DNA of 64,000 bases from Dipylidium caninum (Eukaryota > Platyhelminthes > Cestoda > Cyclophyllidea > Dipylidiidae): NCBI GenBank assembly GCA_017562135.1, contig QEYB01000466.1, positions 992,001-1,056,000 of the forward strand, written 5' to 3'. A model generated the notes under the pieces. It did no database searches. It worked only from the letters and a program-made list of their open reading frames with translations, and was not told the origin of the DNA. The position numbers and the translations under genes were made by a program. Positions 24,505-36,600 of this stretch are shown here, in pieces; the stretch's first letter is position 1, and every line of letters begins with the position of its first letter.

Positions 24505-27159
24505 AACACCGATAAAACGAACAACGAAACCTAGTCAAAAACAGTGACGCTAAAAGCTTCTCGATGTTTTGAATATTAAAACAAAGAAAATAGAGGAATA
24601 TTGTTAAAAAATTCTGTTACAACTGCAATGTCATGTTATTACATCAATGTCAGAATTATACGGAATGACTGTTAGTTAAATGTTAAGCCTATTGCATAGG
24701 CGGTAATTAATAGAAATTTGAAAATTTTTCAAATTACTCTAGCGCGAATGATGTCTAAAGCTTCACAAGCCCTATTGCAAAAATTTTCAGCAATGATCTA
24801 GAAAATTCAAGGCAAAAGGCAGCACCCTGATTGAAATTGCAATTGGCATCATTGCGTTCTTAAAGCTTTGGCCTTAAAGGATTTATTTTGACTGTCAGTC
24901 ATTTCGAAAAATTGTGACTTATACTTCTCCTCAAATTAGTTTTATTTTTTGTACCATTTTTTACATACTCTCGTTTGAGTAGATAAAACCTTAGGGCACC
25001 TTTGCAAGTCACTTAATAGCTCAGCAAAATGGAGTACAATCATCCCAATTGCAAAGTTTTTTGTCCCATTCGTAGTATGCAAACACTTTCTGCTATTGTC
25101 AGAAAAAGTATAATTATTAAATACCCCTCTTAACAATACAGCGTAATGCACACACTGCTACCAGTTGCCTATAAGATGTTTTTAGGCGAGACGCGAGTAG
25201 AAGGAAGTCAAATCTGCATTGTAGAGCTTTTATCTCACTTATATTTAATGTACTTGTCTTGAAAACTGCTGCTCCCCATGAGCTAATTTTGGCGAGATAA
25301 TTGTTAAAATGCTACAATTATACGAATTCTTATTAAAAATAACTGCTCCTCAAATACACCGCTTCGTAAAGCTTCAGAAGCGCGTAGATTAACTGTTGTG
25401 CCGTAGCCACTTTAACTATGTGCCTAACCGTGTGCCTAACCGCGCACACTCGAGACGTTAAAAAATTTCGTCAAGTTACGAATTTTGTGGTAACTCATTA
25501 TTTCTTTTTGGTTGCTCTTATTTTATTAATCATGGATCAGCTGGACATATTTTGCCACACCGACTACCCATGATAAACGCTCCTTAATTTGTATTTTTCC
25601 TTGTTGAAACTCTACTTTAACTTAGCGCACACGGATTTTACTATAAAAGTGGCGTATCAATCAAAGTCAAGTGAGCAATCGCGCCCTAATACTATTCGCA
25701 GAATTATTACTCACTAAATAGATTAGATAATGATTAGTGTTTATATAATAAGCAACAAATCCACCTTGAATCGTGCTAATCTTTATGTTACCGTCCTCTG
25801 AAATAATGAATGTCTCAGAGCACAAAATAGTTTAGTTGGTGTCTGCATGCTCCATCCATTCTGGTCTTGTAGAAACTGTGCTAACTGCAATACTATAACA
25901 TTAGGGGAATCTGTAAGAATAAAGAGGAGCCAATTTCCCTTTTCCGGGCCTTTTTTCTGCGAAGGTGCTTGAATATTCTAATCCCTTCACTTACTTATAT
26001 TAAGTGGTCAGGAGGAAGAAATAATTTTCTTCAAATATCCAAATTATTGTCACCACTATTAGTCCCTGTATAAAAATCTAATTATTCCTAAAACTGCTAC
26101 TCGCTTTGAATACGTTCTTAGTATGAATCGGATGACAAAGATTACCTGGAAGAATTTCACGTGTCGCTGACACAACTCTCCCCAGAATAGCTTCTTAATT
26201 TGTGTGTGAAGAACAGGAAATAGCTGTCGTAAACGCCGCCTCGTTTGCACTTTTTAAATTTTTAAATTTGAAGTCGTTGGCTACTTCGCATTCTGTTGTC
26301 GCGCCAGTAATGCATTCATTAGAAATACACAGGCTCACTGAGATCGGTAAGAAAATTAAACTTCAATCATGAGAGTCGAGTGTGCTAAAAGACAAGACTA
26401 AGTGGATTAACTCCAAGCCCACGGGATTTACCGGATTACTAAGCTATAAAACAAAACGGTGGGTAAGACTGAGCATGAATTGAAGGCCAAAGAAAACAGA
26501 TTTTGTGGTAGGCACGTATCTCCTTTTCGAATCCTCTCCGAGGTAAATGTGTCTACTAGAACACTTGCTTTTTTCACAACATCGAGAGGGTAAAGATGGA
26601 TCTAGGGCCGACGTGCACTTATAAATGAAGGTTGTCACGATGGACCTGTTCTGCGATAAATAACGGGAAGACTGGCTAGGGATGCCACGATCGAATAATT
26701 TGGTGGTGAAAATGGTGAGCCGGCACGATTCTTTTCGAGAACAATTTCACCACCAGAGAGGACTGTCTTTACACATGAGACTAAACTTTGTTATTACGCC
26801 TTCGAATACCATTAAACATCATTGAGGTTGACCTGTTTGAACAGGTTCTTTGTTGGCAGTATTCACAGACAGTGTGATAGTCCGCCGCTTACATTAAACC
26901 TCCTTCAAAATTGTGCTGATCTTAAGTCAACAAGTGAAGGAAACCTTAAAATAAATTGCTTACGCTATAATAAGTTGCATATTTTAAACGAACGCCATGG
27001 GTGTACCAATGAATAGTGAAGAAATATTTCAGAGAATTAAATACTAAAAGAATTGTTTTGTACGCTGAAAACATGATATTAAAGTAAAAATATGAAATTT
27101 CCTGATTAAATAAGAAGATAGGGACAGGAGTAGGAAGAATGCGGGACGAATGGATGGAC
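24505..27159. other. A+T-rich intergenic interval, nothing recognised
   Basis: About 2.65 kb between the DNAJA-like start and the stop of the MANSC-like gene. Open frames are short and motif-free. The left edge should hold the DNAJA promoter and the right edge the 3' UTR of the next gene. A short tandem duplication of GTGCCTAACCG sits near 25420-25443. Confidence 0.4.
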
Positions 27160-29042
27160 TCAGAAGAGAGAATTGTTTCCACCGGCTAAGGGCTCCTCTG
27201 CCTCAGCATTGAAGAGAATGCGATAAGATCCACCGACACCGCGAGCTCGACGACTGCCAAGCTTTGCCTGACCTCTGCGTCGCAACTTACCACGTCGACA
27301 GTAAAAGTAGATGAAAGCGATGAGGCCACTGAAGAAGATGAGAATGATTGCAACAAATACCGCTATGGTCAGCGCCTTCTGCTTCTTCGACTGTTTCATT
27401 AAATGTGACCAAAAGGGGTGTGTGGCCACCTCATCTGGAACTGAACGGGAAAGAGAAAATGGAAAATAATTTAAAAGATCACTTCTTTGGATCCTGTGAA
27501 TATTCCAAATATTAACAAGGTATGATGTTAAGCTTTGTCTATTTGAGTGCAGAATGGATTGGATGCCCTGTATTCTTTTTTTACGTGAAAAAAACATACG
27601 TGAGCACAGTGGGAAATCAAAACAAATTTCAAGTCAATGGAGAGTTAAAAGGAAGTAAAGAATGAAAATATTGTTGGATAGAAACTCAAATTTAATGTAT
27701 AAGGTATTACTAACTCTGTCAAGACTCAACCTTATGCACCACTTTGGCCGAACTAACGATTTCTCAGTCTCTCAAATTTCAAAGTCAGTCTGTTAATGAG
27801 CAAAGTCAGTCTGTTAATGAGAAGAGATTGAAGGTAGAGAAAAAGGCGTTAGTTTACGCTATAAAATACTCGCCGAATTTTTCAAAATCACACTAAACCG
27901 GAAGCAATTACTGCCTGAATTAGGCAAAAGAACACGCATATGCATTCGGAGAGTGCGTAGCACATGTAGAGGCGGGTGGGATTGTCGACTCTCAGAACCA
28001 AAACAAAGTCTTGTGATGCAGGTGAAAAGAAGCAACTAAGTGAGGCTCGTGTGAGGCCACATCATATATATGTCACATTACACATCATGCTGGTAGTTGG
28101 CAGTCTAACTGGATGCACATTAAATGCTTTAACATATGCAACACTGCAGTGAAGACATTCAAACCAAGATTTACTTTAAAAATGGGAGACAAACTTTTTA
28201 TATCTACTATAAGTTCTGCGTCGAGAAATATGATTATGTCATATAATCAAATATGTGATTTAATCCACGAAACCGAAGTTTCTGTTTTGGCACGGGTACA
28301 TCCACATAAGAAGTTTCCATGAGGTAGAAATTTGAAAATGTATCGGAAAAAGGAGAAATATCTAATAAAGCGGTAGACCACGCACTTCGCATAATAATAA
28401 TAAACTGTCAAATGTTTTCAAGTGAAAGCTATAAGAACATGGATCCGAACACAGTAGCTAAGTGTTTAGGGTTATGTACAAACAAATCACAGGTAAATAG
28501 CTTATAAAAGAGGAGCAAACATTTTTAATTAAACAGAAGACATATTGTAAGAAGTGATATAGGTCGATATTAGCGAACCACATGACGTATTTCATCAAAA
28601 TTCACCGAACGGCAGCAGTAAATGTGGGACGAAGGCAAAAAAGGTGCGAAATTGTCATATGGTCAATAAAAGTTAAAAAGGTATTCACAAAAATACACAA
28701 TAGTTCGTACGTTTGACGCTTTCGAAGAGATTGTATGTTGTAGACTTCTTGCGAATGCATGCATCGGGCACCCCACAATCGTACAGTATGCATTTTTCAT
28801 TCTACATGAATAATATATAATCTTAAGCTTACAGAATTCGAGTACGCTAGCGTGGTGCACTTATCATTAGAACAACAATACGTCAAGCAGTCTTCGAGTG
28901 ACAAAGAAGAAGAATTTAGCAGAACGGCACCCTGGGAAAAGCTTTCTTTGCTTATTCTAGTATTTAAAATGCGAGTTGATTCGCATGTTTGGGATTTGCA
29001 TAAGGTGCATGAGAATAATAAAAGGATGACCAAGATAACCAT
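27160..29042 (-). CDS. Type I membrane protein with N-terminal MANSC-like domain
   Basis: Three exons fit in phase: 28833-29042, 28699-28801 and 27160-27440 (about 197 aa). The N-terminus is a clear signal peptide (MVILVILLLFSCTLC). A cysteine-rich module follows with the pattern DCLTYCC, DKCTTLAYS, EKCILYDCG and ACI. This fits the MANSC/MANEC module, in which a DC...CC...C core is followed by C-L-hydrophobic-x-C. Near the C-terminus is a single transmembrane helix (ALTIAVFVAIILIFFSGLIA), then a basic stop-transfer segment (CRRGKLRRRGQ) and a cytoplasmic tail ending NNSLF. Intron 1 is 31 nt; intron 2 is about 1.26 kb and could hide further extracellular exons. The role may be adhesion or protease inhibition, as in other MANSC proteins, but nothing here shows it. 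A PAN/apple-type domain is the alternative. Confidence 0.62.
27781..27821. repeat. 21-bp tandem duplication
   Basis: Two adjacent copies of AAAGTCAGTCTGTTAATGAG plus one linker base lie inside the long intron of the MANSC-like gene. The shared 20 bases are identical, so the duplication looks recent. Confidence 0.85.
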
Positions 29043-30671
29043 CGGCCACAGATGGGCCTCCAGAGGCGGAGACTAATTGTAGTTAGGCATTGGAGGCGTT
29101 TAAGGTAACACTAGACCGATTAAACAACTGTAGGTGAATTAAATGCAAATCAAATAAGAAAAGTGGAAAGGTAACAAATTTCTGAAGTGGATGATTCGCA
29201 GATATTAGTTCACAGTTACTTTAACCACTGAAAGACTCCAAGACCGTCACCACGCGTTACCGTCAAATCTATTGATTAAAAACTAAAACGGTAAGGCATT
29301 AAATCAATAGCCCATGTGTCAGCCACTCACTTCTGGTTATGAGTTCTGTCAGATTTCTCTTCTACCATTAACAATGATACAGGCGAAAAATAAAAACAAA
29401 ATAATTTACAGTTTAATGAATTACTAGAGCAAACAGCCACAAATGCCGTACCCATCTCATATATCACAGCAAAAAAGTCTTGCCCAATCTCAATTAGGCA
29501 GTCATTTCCCAATTGGCTTATCTACTATTTACTAAGATAGTAGCAAATGTTAAATCAAATAGGAATCGTTACATGCACGAAGGTGGATTTAACATATTAG
29601 AACAAAAAGTAAATAACAAAAATATGGCGCTTAAAGCTATCTGATTGTCATATAAAATACGTTAAAAAACATCTTAGCACATGCCACTCCATTACACATT
29701 TTTTACTTTTGGGGACAAGATTGGGGCAATTTATTTTTGCAACATTCGAAAATCACCTCCGCAAATGAAGGAAGTATTTTCAGTGGCTGAACCTCGGACA
29801 TTGGATTGCGAATATCATAACCATTCTGCTTAGAGGAAGTGGTTTACCCAGACTTTATTTTTCATGTCATTACAAACTTGGATTATTTGTTGATTCCTTA
29901 GCGGTTCTGTTGCTCATCCGCGTTTAATAAATCCTCCATATTCGCCGCAAAATCTTGGTTAACAGGTGTAGCAGACGAAGTAAAATAATTGCTTCGATAA
30001 CCATTAATATTCTGCACGTTCCTTTCTGTATTCGTATAACCTTTGTTGATACAACTGGCTAATACTTTTCACATTTGGCCTAAATTAAGAAATGTGTTAG
30101 AGGAGCGCGTCTTTCAATATGTCTCAATTTCACTGGCGCTAAATTCGGTTTCGCCCTGTTAAAATATGATATGGTATTTTCTGTCTATACTGAAAGCGTC
30201 ATTTCTTTCCACCAATCTGGCTCTTATTAATTTCTGTGAGTCTTTAAAATAAAGTTCATTTACCAACCCCTTCTACGTTTGTTTCTCCGTGCTTGTTCAA
30301 CATTTAGCACTTTGTAATTCCTCCATTCTGAGCATTTGACATTAAATCTGGAAAATATTTTGATCCCATTGAATGAGTAGTGTTAGAAGCCACGGTCCCA
30401 AGATTCGTACTTGGTTTTCAACTAGGTCGCTTGCCCCGATTGTGCTATCATCTCAGTACCTACACGTTCATAGTATTTAAAAACAGTTTCCCTTTTCTGC
30501 CGACATGATATTCCTTCATGAGGTATTTTGACTTTATTGTGATGCTTTGATGATTCCAAGCTTTCCTCCAAATTTAGGAGCTCCTCATAGGAACCGCATT
30601 ATTGAAGGGTACCCACCGTTATCTTGGTTGAAGCTGTTTTCGTCTGTATTCAATCTCTTTGGCATTGAGCT
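29043..30671. promoter_or_regulatory. Divergent interval between MANSC-like gene and LPT-like gene
   Basis: About 1.6 kb between two genes transcribed away from each other. No coding exon or RNA gene is recognised. Promoters and 5' UTRs of both genes are expected here by position. T-rich stretches near 30100-30600 may include non-coding 5' exons of the LPT-like gene. Confidence 0.35.
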
Positions 30672-33600
30672 ATGGGGGATGGATCTTTCGTGCAGTCAGC
30701 CCAATGTGAAATGAAGAGCACTCCATCACCTCCTTCCATCGGACGTTTACCGCGATGCGTGTTTTGTGGAATGGATGCTTCAGCCAAATTCGGCCAGGGG
30801 AAACTCCTCAGATTTCACACAACACGGTCTCCTTTACGCTTGCCTGAATGGTATTTAGAACTTAGGTCTCAGCCACAGACTATTAAGCGCATTCTCTCTT
30901 GGAAATTAACTCTAACAGCCTCAGAACAATCCGTTCAGTGCGCACCCAACTTACCTCTCACACCATCTGACCATTTGGTTGGCAATCACTGCGCGCTTGA
31001 TGCGTGTCGAAGATTACAAGAAGGAAGAATCTTGGAGTAAGTAAAAATAAATTCACTCCTATATTTTCCAGGCCAGATGGCAAGCCGATTTTGACTGGCC
31101 TACCGAATGCCTTCTCTGATGCTGAAGGTCGGCCCTTTGGTTATATTGATGAATTCCGTGAGATTGGTTGGCCGGCTTCTGGGGGATCTGGTGAGAAACT
31201 TGTTTTGGGTAATTTGCTAATCGCGTGTGCCCCACGGGAAGGCGATGGAAGTTGGCTGTATGCGCATCACTGCTGTGCTTCGTGGTCCAATAATGTCGTT
31301 ATTAACGATGAGGTACACTATCTTCGAACTCTTATTTATTTGTCCTAGATTCGTTTTGAGGGTGTCGAAGAAGCAGCTACGAAGGCCATGACTACGGAGT
31401 GCGCTCTGTGTAGACGTCTCGGAGCCAGCATTTCCTGCCAGGCTGAGGGTTGCCCTCGCAGTTTCCACTTTCCTTGTGCTGCGGGCGCCGGTTGTTTTGA
31501 GGAGATTAAAACGCTGACAATTTTTTGTCCTTCTCACCTGGATTTGGTGTCAAGTCTTGGTGAAAATGCCACTCGATGTTTCGTATGCGGACAACTTAAT
31601 GATGTGTCAGAGATGATCTTTTGTACTAGTTGTGGTAATCATTTCCATAATCCTTGCCTTGAACCACCACTTATGTTGAGCACAACTGTTCGCGTCGGCT
31701 GGCAATGTCCAGAGTGCAAAACGTGTCTTATCTGCAGGTTCCTTAATTTTGCTTACTTAAACATATAGTTTAGTGAGAGCAAGGACGAAACAAAAATGGT
31801 CATCTGCGATGTATGTGACAAAGGCTTTCACACATATTGCTTGAAACCTCCTGTTTCTAACATACCGAAAAATGGCTTCAAATGTGAACGCTGCCGCACT
31901 TGTAGCGATTGTGGTCTCCGTCGCTTTTCTTCCAAATGCTTTGGTAGTGCTCCAGAAACCGAAAATTCGGAACAGGTTTGATTGTTGTTCATTTGTTTCT
32001 GTCAAAAATTTTAGTCTTTATTAATAGCACTTTTTTTTCTAGCATACCACTCGATGGCACGCTAACTATACCCTTTGTGATCGATGCTTCCATACCCGAA
32101 AACGCCAAAGTGCCTGTTGTGCTGTCTGTGAACGTGCGTGGCGATGCTGTATTTCCGTGAGTTTATTCTAAATTTATTTTTATCTCTGAATCAATCTTTA
32201 AAAATCATTTCATTAAAATTATACAAAACTCTGAAGCAGTGTATTTTAATTTTATGTATATTTGGGGGTGCATCTACATCGTTTTCCGATATCGCATAGA
32301 AATGATTTGTTAATCGGTGAATAAATTACCTAGAAGAAATCTCCAATTGGTCGACGAGTCTATGCAAATACATTTCTCTTTTCCTTACTATTGGTATCAT
32401 TGCATCCTTAAGTCAAATGGAGGCGCAGGCGGTACCGCAATCTCCAACCCTCCTCTAGTTTGGCCGAGTCGTCGCTGCAGCGGATGTCGACGAATGGTAC
32501 ACTACGACTGCGATCCCGTGGGGCAGTCTTCCCTCTCCTCCCCCCACTCATCATCTCCTTCCCTCGGTACGGCTAACGTCGGCGGGGTTGGAGGGGGTGC
32601 TGGTGCTCTTGGCAGCGAAGATACCACCGGCTCTCAGGCAACTACTACAGGAGGTGGTGGTAGCAGTTACTTCTGCCCCTCTTGTAGAAACCGGGATTCG
32701 GCTACCCCTAGCGAGGTATTTGCTATATAGCTTTATTGCTTTGTTTTGTGCTTATATGTTGGATATAGTCCTATCATGACTATTTTCGTCACGTCGATAA
32801 TGTTTGACAGATGATAGCTAGTAAATGACAGAGATAATTTCCTCAAACCGTAGGTCCTTTCTGCCACTGCAAGTCTTCGCACCAGTCCCTTTGTTGGTGG
32901 TGCTGGTAGTAGTGATTTGGGTGACGCCAACTCGATTGTTGCCAGTGCTAGTCCTTCACTCGCGGATGATCTCCAACAACAAGTTCCCTCAATCACATTG
33001 CCAACCAGAACCTCGTCTTCTGTCACCGGCAATCCTGATTCTACCTCCACCACGCCAACGACTGATCCTGGAAAACAAACGAGCTCTCTTTCTACAGATC
33101 CCTTGGTGGCACCAGTAGTAGCCCTGCCGAAGTCACCTCGAGGCGGAGGAAGTGGAGCTACGCGGATACATAAGGCTGTTGGTCGGCCACCTGGTAGTCT
33201 GACCAAGTCCAAGTCAGTTTCAACGGCCATGGGCGAAATCGTCAAAAAACGTATTAAACAGGACCACAGCGAACCTTGTAAACCTCTTCCGAGAGTATGT
33301 TTGTCCCGTTTCCCAATTTTCTTTTTTATACTTATAAGTGTGTTTGCAAACATGGGTTTTACTGGGTAGGATTGGTTTTGTAATTTTACAATTGGCACGA
33401 AAAGCTACTGCTGAGGCGGTAATGGTATCTAAGGAACCAATTCTGTTGTTTTGACCGGCGTCAGTTCAATTTAATAATTCGAAAATCTTTATTCCTGCCA
33501 TCTGTATGGTCTCTCATTGGCTTTGATCAGAACTTTGATGTCTTCTAAGTGAGTAATGATTAGCGAATCTAACAGATAAGGTAAACTGTTAAAGGTGGAA

Positions 33601-36600
33601 AATGTTTTCCAACGGTTATTCGTTTGATAACCCGATGCTCAGGCTTTAATAAGAACATGAAGTCTCTTCATCAAAGTATTTGAGAAATGTAGTTTTTCTG
33701 GCGTTCTTACTGCGTTTTCCGGGTTTAAACATGGATTAATAACACTAGTTGTTGGTTTTAAAAAGCGACTAACCATTCCACTACTGAGCTCGATATGGTC
33801 TCGTCTTTTTAAGTAATAATTTGTGGTTTAGCACGTTTTTAAGTCTCGATTTTCAACGTGAATTTGAATGTCTCATGCCTACAGCTTACCGGCAGCGTTT
33901 CAATGGCGCAAAATCCTTATTCAGCCTCTTCGAAACCGCAGGTTGCCAAAACAGTGGGTGCCAAGCGTTCCTTGAACAATGCCATGGCCAACTTGGTCAG
34001 TGGCAGTGGGACCCGCTCTCGACGTTCCAGGAGTCGCAAGACTGGCGCGGTAAGTCATCTGTCGATTGACACATGGCTTTTTAACCTGTATCTCCAAACA
34101 GGGGAGTCTTCTCTTTGCTGCGAATTTTTCAGGATATAATTAAGATAATCCAACAGCCGCGTATACCTCCTCCGATTCTTGAGAATGTGCACTCACAATC
34201 ACCTCCAACTGGCACGTTTATCGAATCCATACACTTATTCCAAATGGAGTCGAAACATCCAGCACCCCACACTAGTGGTGATCCGCCGTTGACTCTGACA
34301 CTGCGCTTCAAGAAACGCGGACGTCCAAGCAAGATAAGCAGGAAACACCAGCACCTTCTCTCACATTTCTCGCCGGATTCTGAAAATGTATTTGTGTTTT
34401 CTTGTTCGTTCGGTTGATTCTCTTGGTTGGCGAATTAGCTTGCCTCACCACCGCCATTTGCGAGTCATGTGTCCTTTTCAAAAATGTATTTTGTTTAAAT
34501 CAATCCTAGGTACGATTTGTTCGCTACATCGACAATCGAAGCTGCTGGACGGTCAAAGTAAATTAGTTATTCTTCCCCTCCTTCTCTCTTCACAGATGTC
34601 GTTTTCGTTGCCCTTTGTTTGCCTCTCTTCTTCACACTTGAATATTTCACAAATACTGCATTCAATGGGCGATGTAAAAAATCCCTTTTTTTCCTTCTAG
34701 CCTCATTTCCTTTTTGGAATAAGAGACCACTCAATTTGGCTGACTGTCTTTTCACACCCTTCCATTATCGACTCTTTTCACTACTTAGTGTGCATACTGT
34801 AGTGTGTTACGTTCCATCCATGAAACGTCAACTAAATGTTTATCTAGCCTATTATTAAAGTCTATTGATTCCCCCGTCCTCACCTCGCCCCCCCTTCCCC
34901 CCAACCCCAGCTAAGCGTGGCCCCCATTTTCGATGAGCTGTGGTTTTTAAACTCAATTCTACCTGTTCTCAAGTACGCGTGCAGACATGTGACCTTGATC
35001 AATAGTCGTCTTCTGATTGGCCTATTTTGCTAACGCGCGATAACGTGCGCGCACGAACGTGTAATGTGGAGAGAGCACCTCTCACAGTTTGACAAAAGTT
35101 TGTCACGGTCAGCATTAAGTTGATGCTGCTATCGCTGTTGACGAGCCATCTGAGAGCCCTTAGTCCTTCTGGCGAAGTACCAATTTTGTCTCCCTATTTC
35201 TGTGCTCCTTGGGAGTATAGTGCCGTCTGTTTTGCTTCTTCAGACCGCTGATATCCGTTCACTATTTCATTAAATTATTTTACTCTTTTGATTCATGGTT
35301 GAAGAGGTAATTCAACATTTTCCTTATGTTTTTGGAATATTTGGCCTTTTGTTCATATCTCATTGTTATTATTCGTAAACTTTGTCGTTTTTCGAGATCT
35401 TTCCTTTTTACTATACCTAATTTAATTTTCTTTCCCTCCTTCTAGTGCGAATTGAAGTCCAACTCTGAAAAAGACGATCACCCGAGCACGGTGGTTATAA
35501 GCCGCAAAGATGATCATTTCATGCTGGAGCAGGACATGTGCGCAACCTGTGGCTCCTTCGGAGATGACCCCGACCACATCATACCCTGTGCCCAATGTGG
35601 TCAATGTTTCCACACTTTTTGCGGCGATATGAGTCGCGTTTCACGGACCGTGTTGGAGAAGGGCTGGCGTTGTCTGGAATGCACCATCTGTGAGGGCTGT
35701 GGCCTAGCCACAGATGAGAATCTCCTTTTGCTCTGTGATGACTGCGACATCAGTTATCACACCTTCTGCCTCAATCCACCACTCAAGGAAGTGCCCAAGG
35801 TAGGCACAATTGTGCGCAATGCCAGCACTGATGTTGCTGCTGCCAAATTCCCAGCTGCCCGCACGAGACTGGCTACTCTCCAAGCACAGTACCTCTCTTT
35901 GGCTCATCATTGCCGTAAACGACGGTTTAAAGGTTTGGAGGTAGAGTTCTAGTTGTCGCGTAGGCTCAGTAGACAGCATTTGGCACATCTTCGTTCGCTT
36001 CGCTTGCTACCTTCCTCATCAGACTTCTGTCTCTCCTCCTCCACCACTTTCTCTATTTCTATGTTGTTCAAAGTTTAGTTTAGCCAGCCTATTTTCTCGG
36101 TCTTGCACAACTATTTACTAAGTTATTGAACCGTAGATTTCACGTCTTCTAGTTGTTCTTTTCCTTCAAGCACATACTGGATACATTTCACCAAACACAT
36201 GATATGAAAATTTTCAAGATTGGCAAAAGCTTCATTTTCCCCTATCATAAGTGTTTTTCACTGGTACTTATTCGACTGGTACTTATTCGTCATTACACCA
36301 GCCTCTGTATCTTCCTGAGATATCTTGTTTGTCTATGTCGTAGGGTAATTGGAAATGTGCTAACTGCGTCTCTTGTCTGCAATGCGGTCGGCGGTCGCCT
36401 GGTAACAATTGCGAATGGTCTTCCAACTATACACAATGTGCCCCTTGCGCTTCTAACACCACCTGCCCTGCCTGCACCCTGCCATACCGTGATGGCGACC
36501 TTCTGATTAAGTGCGCTGAGTGTGAACGCTGGTCTCATGCTGGATGTGACCAGATCCGTACCGAAGAAGAAGTCGATTTTGTCGTTGATGGAGGATATGT

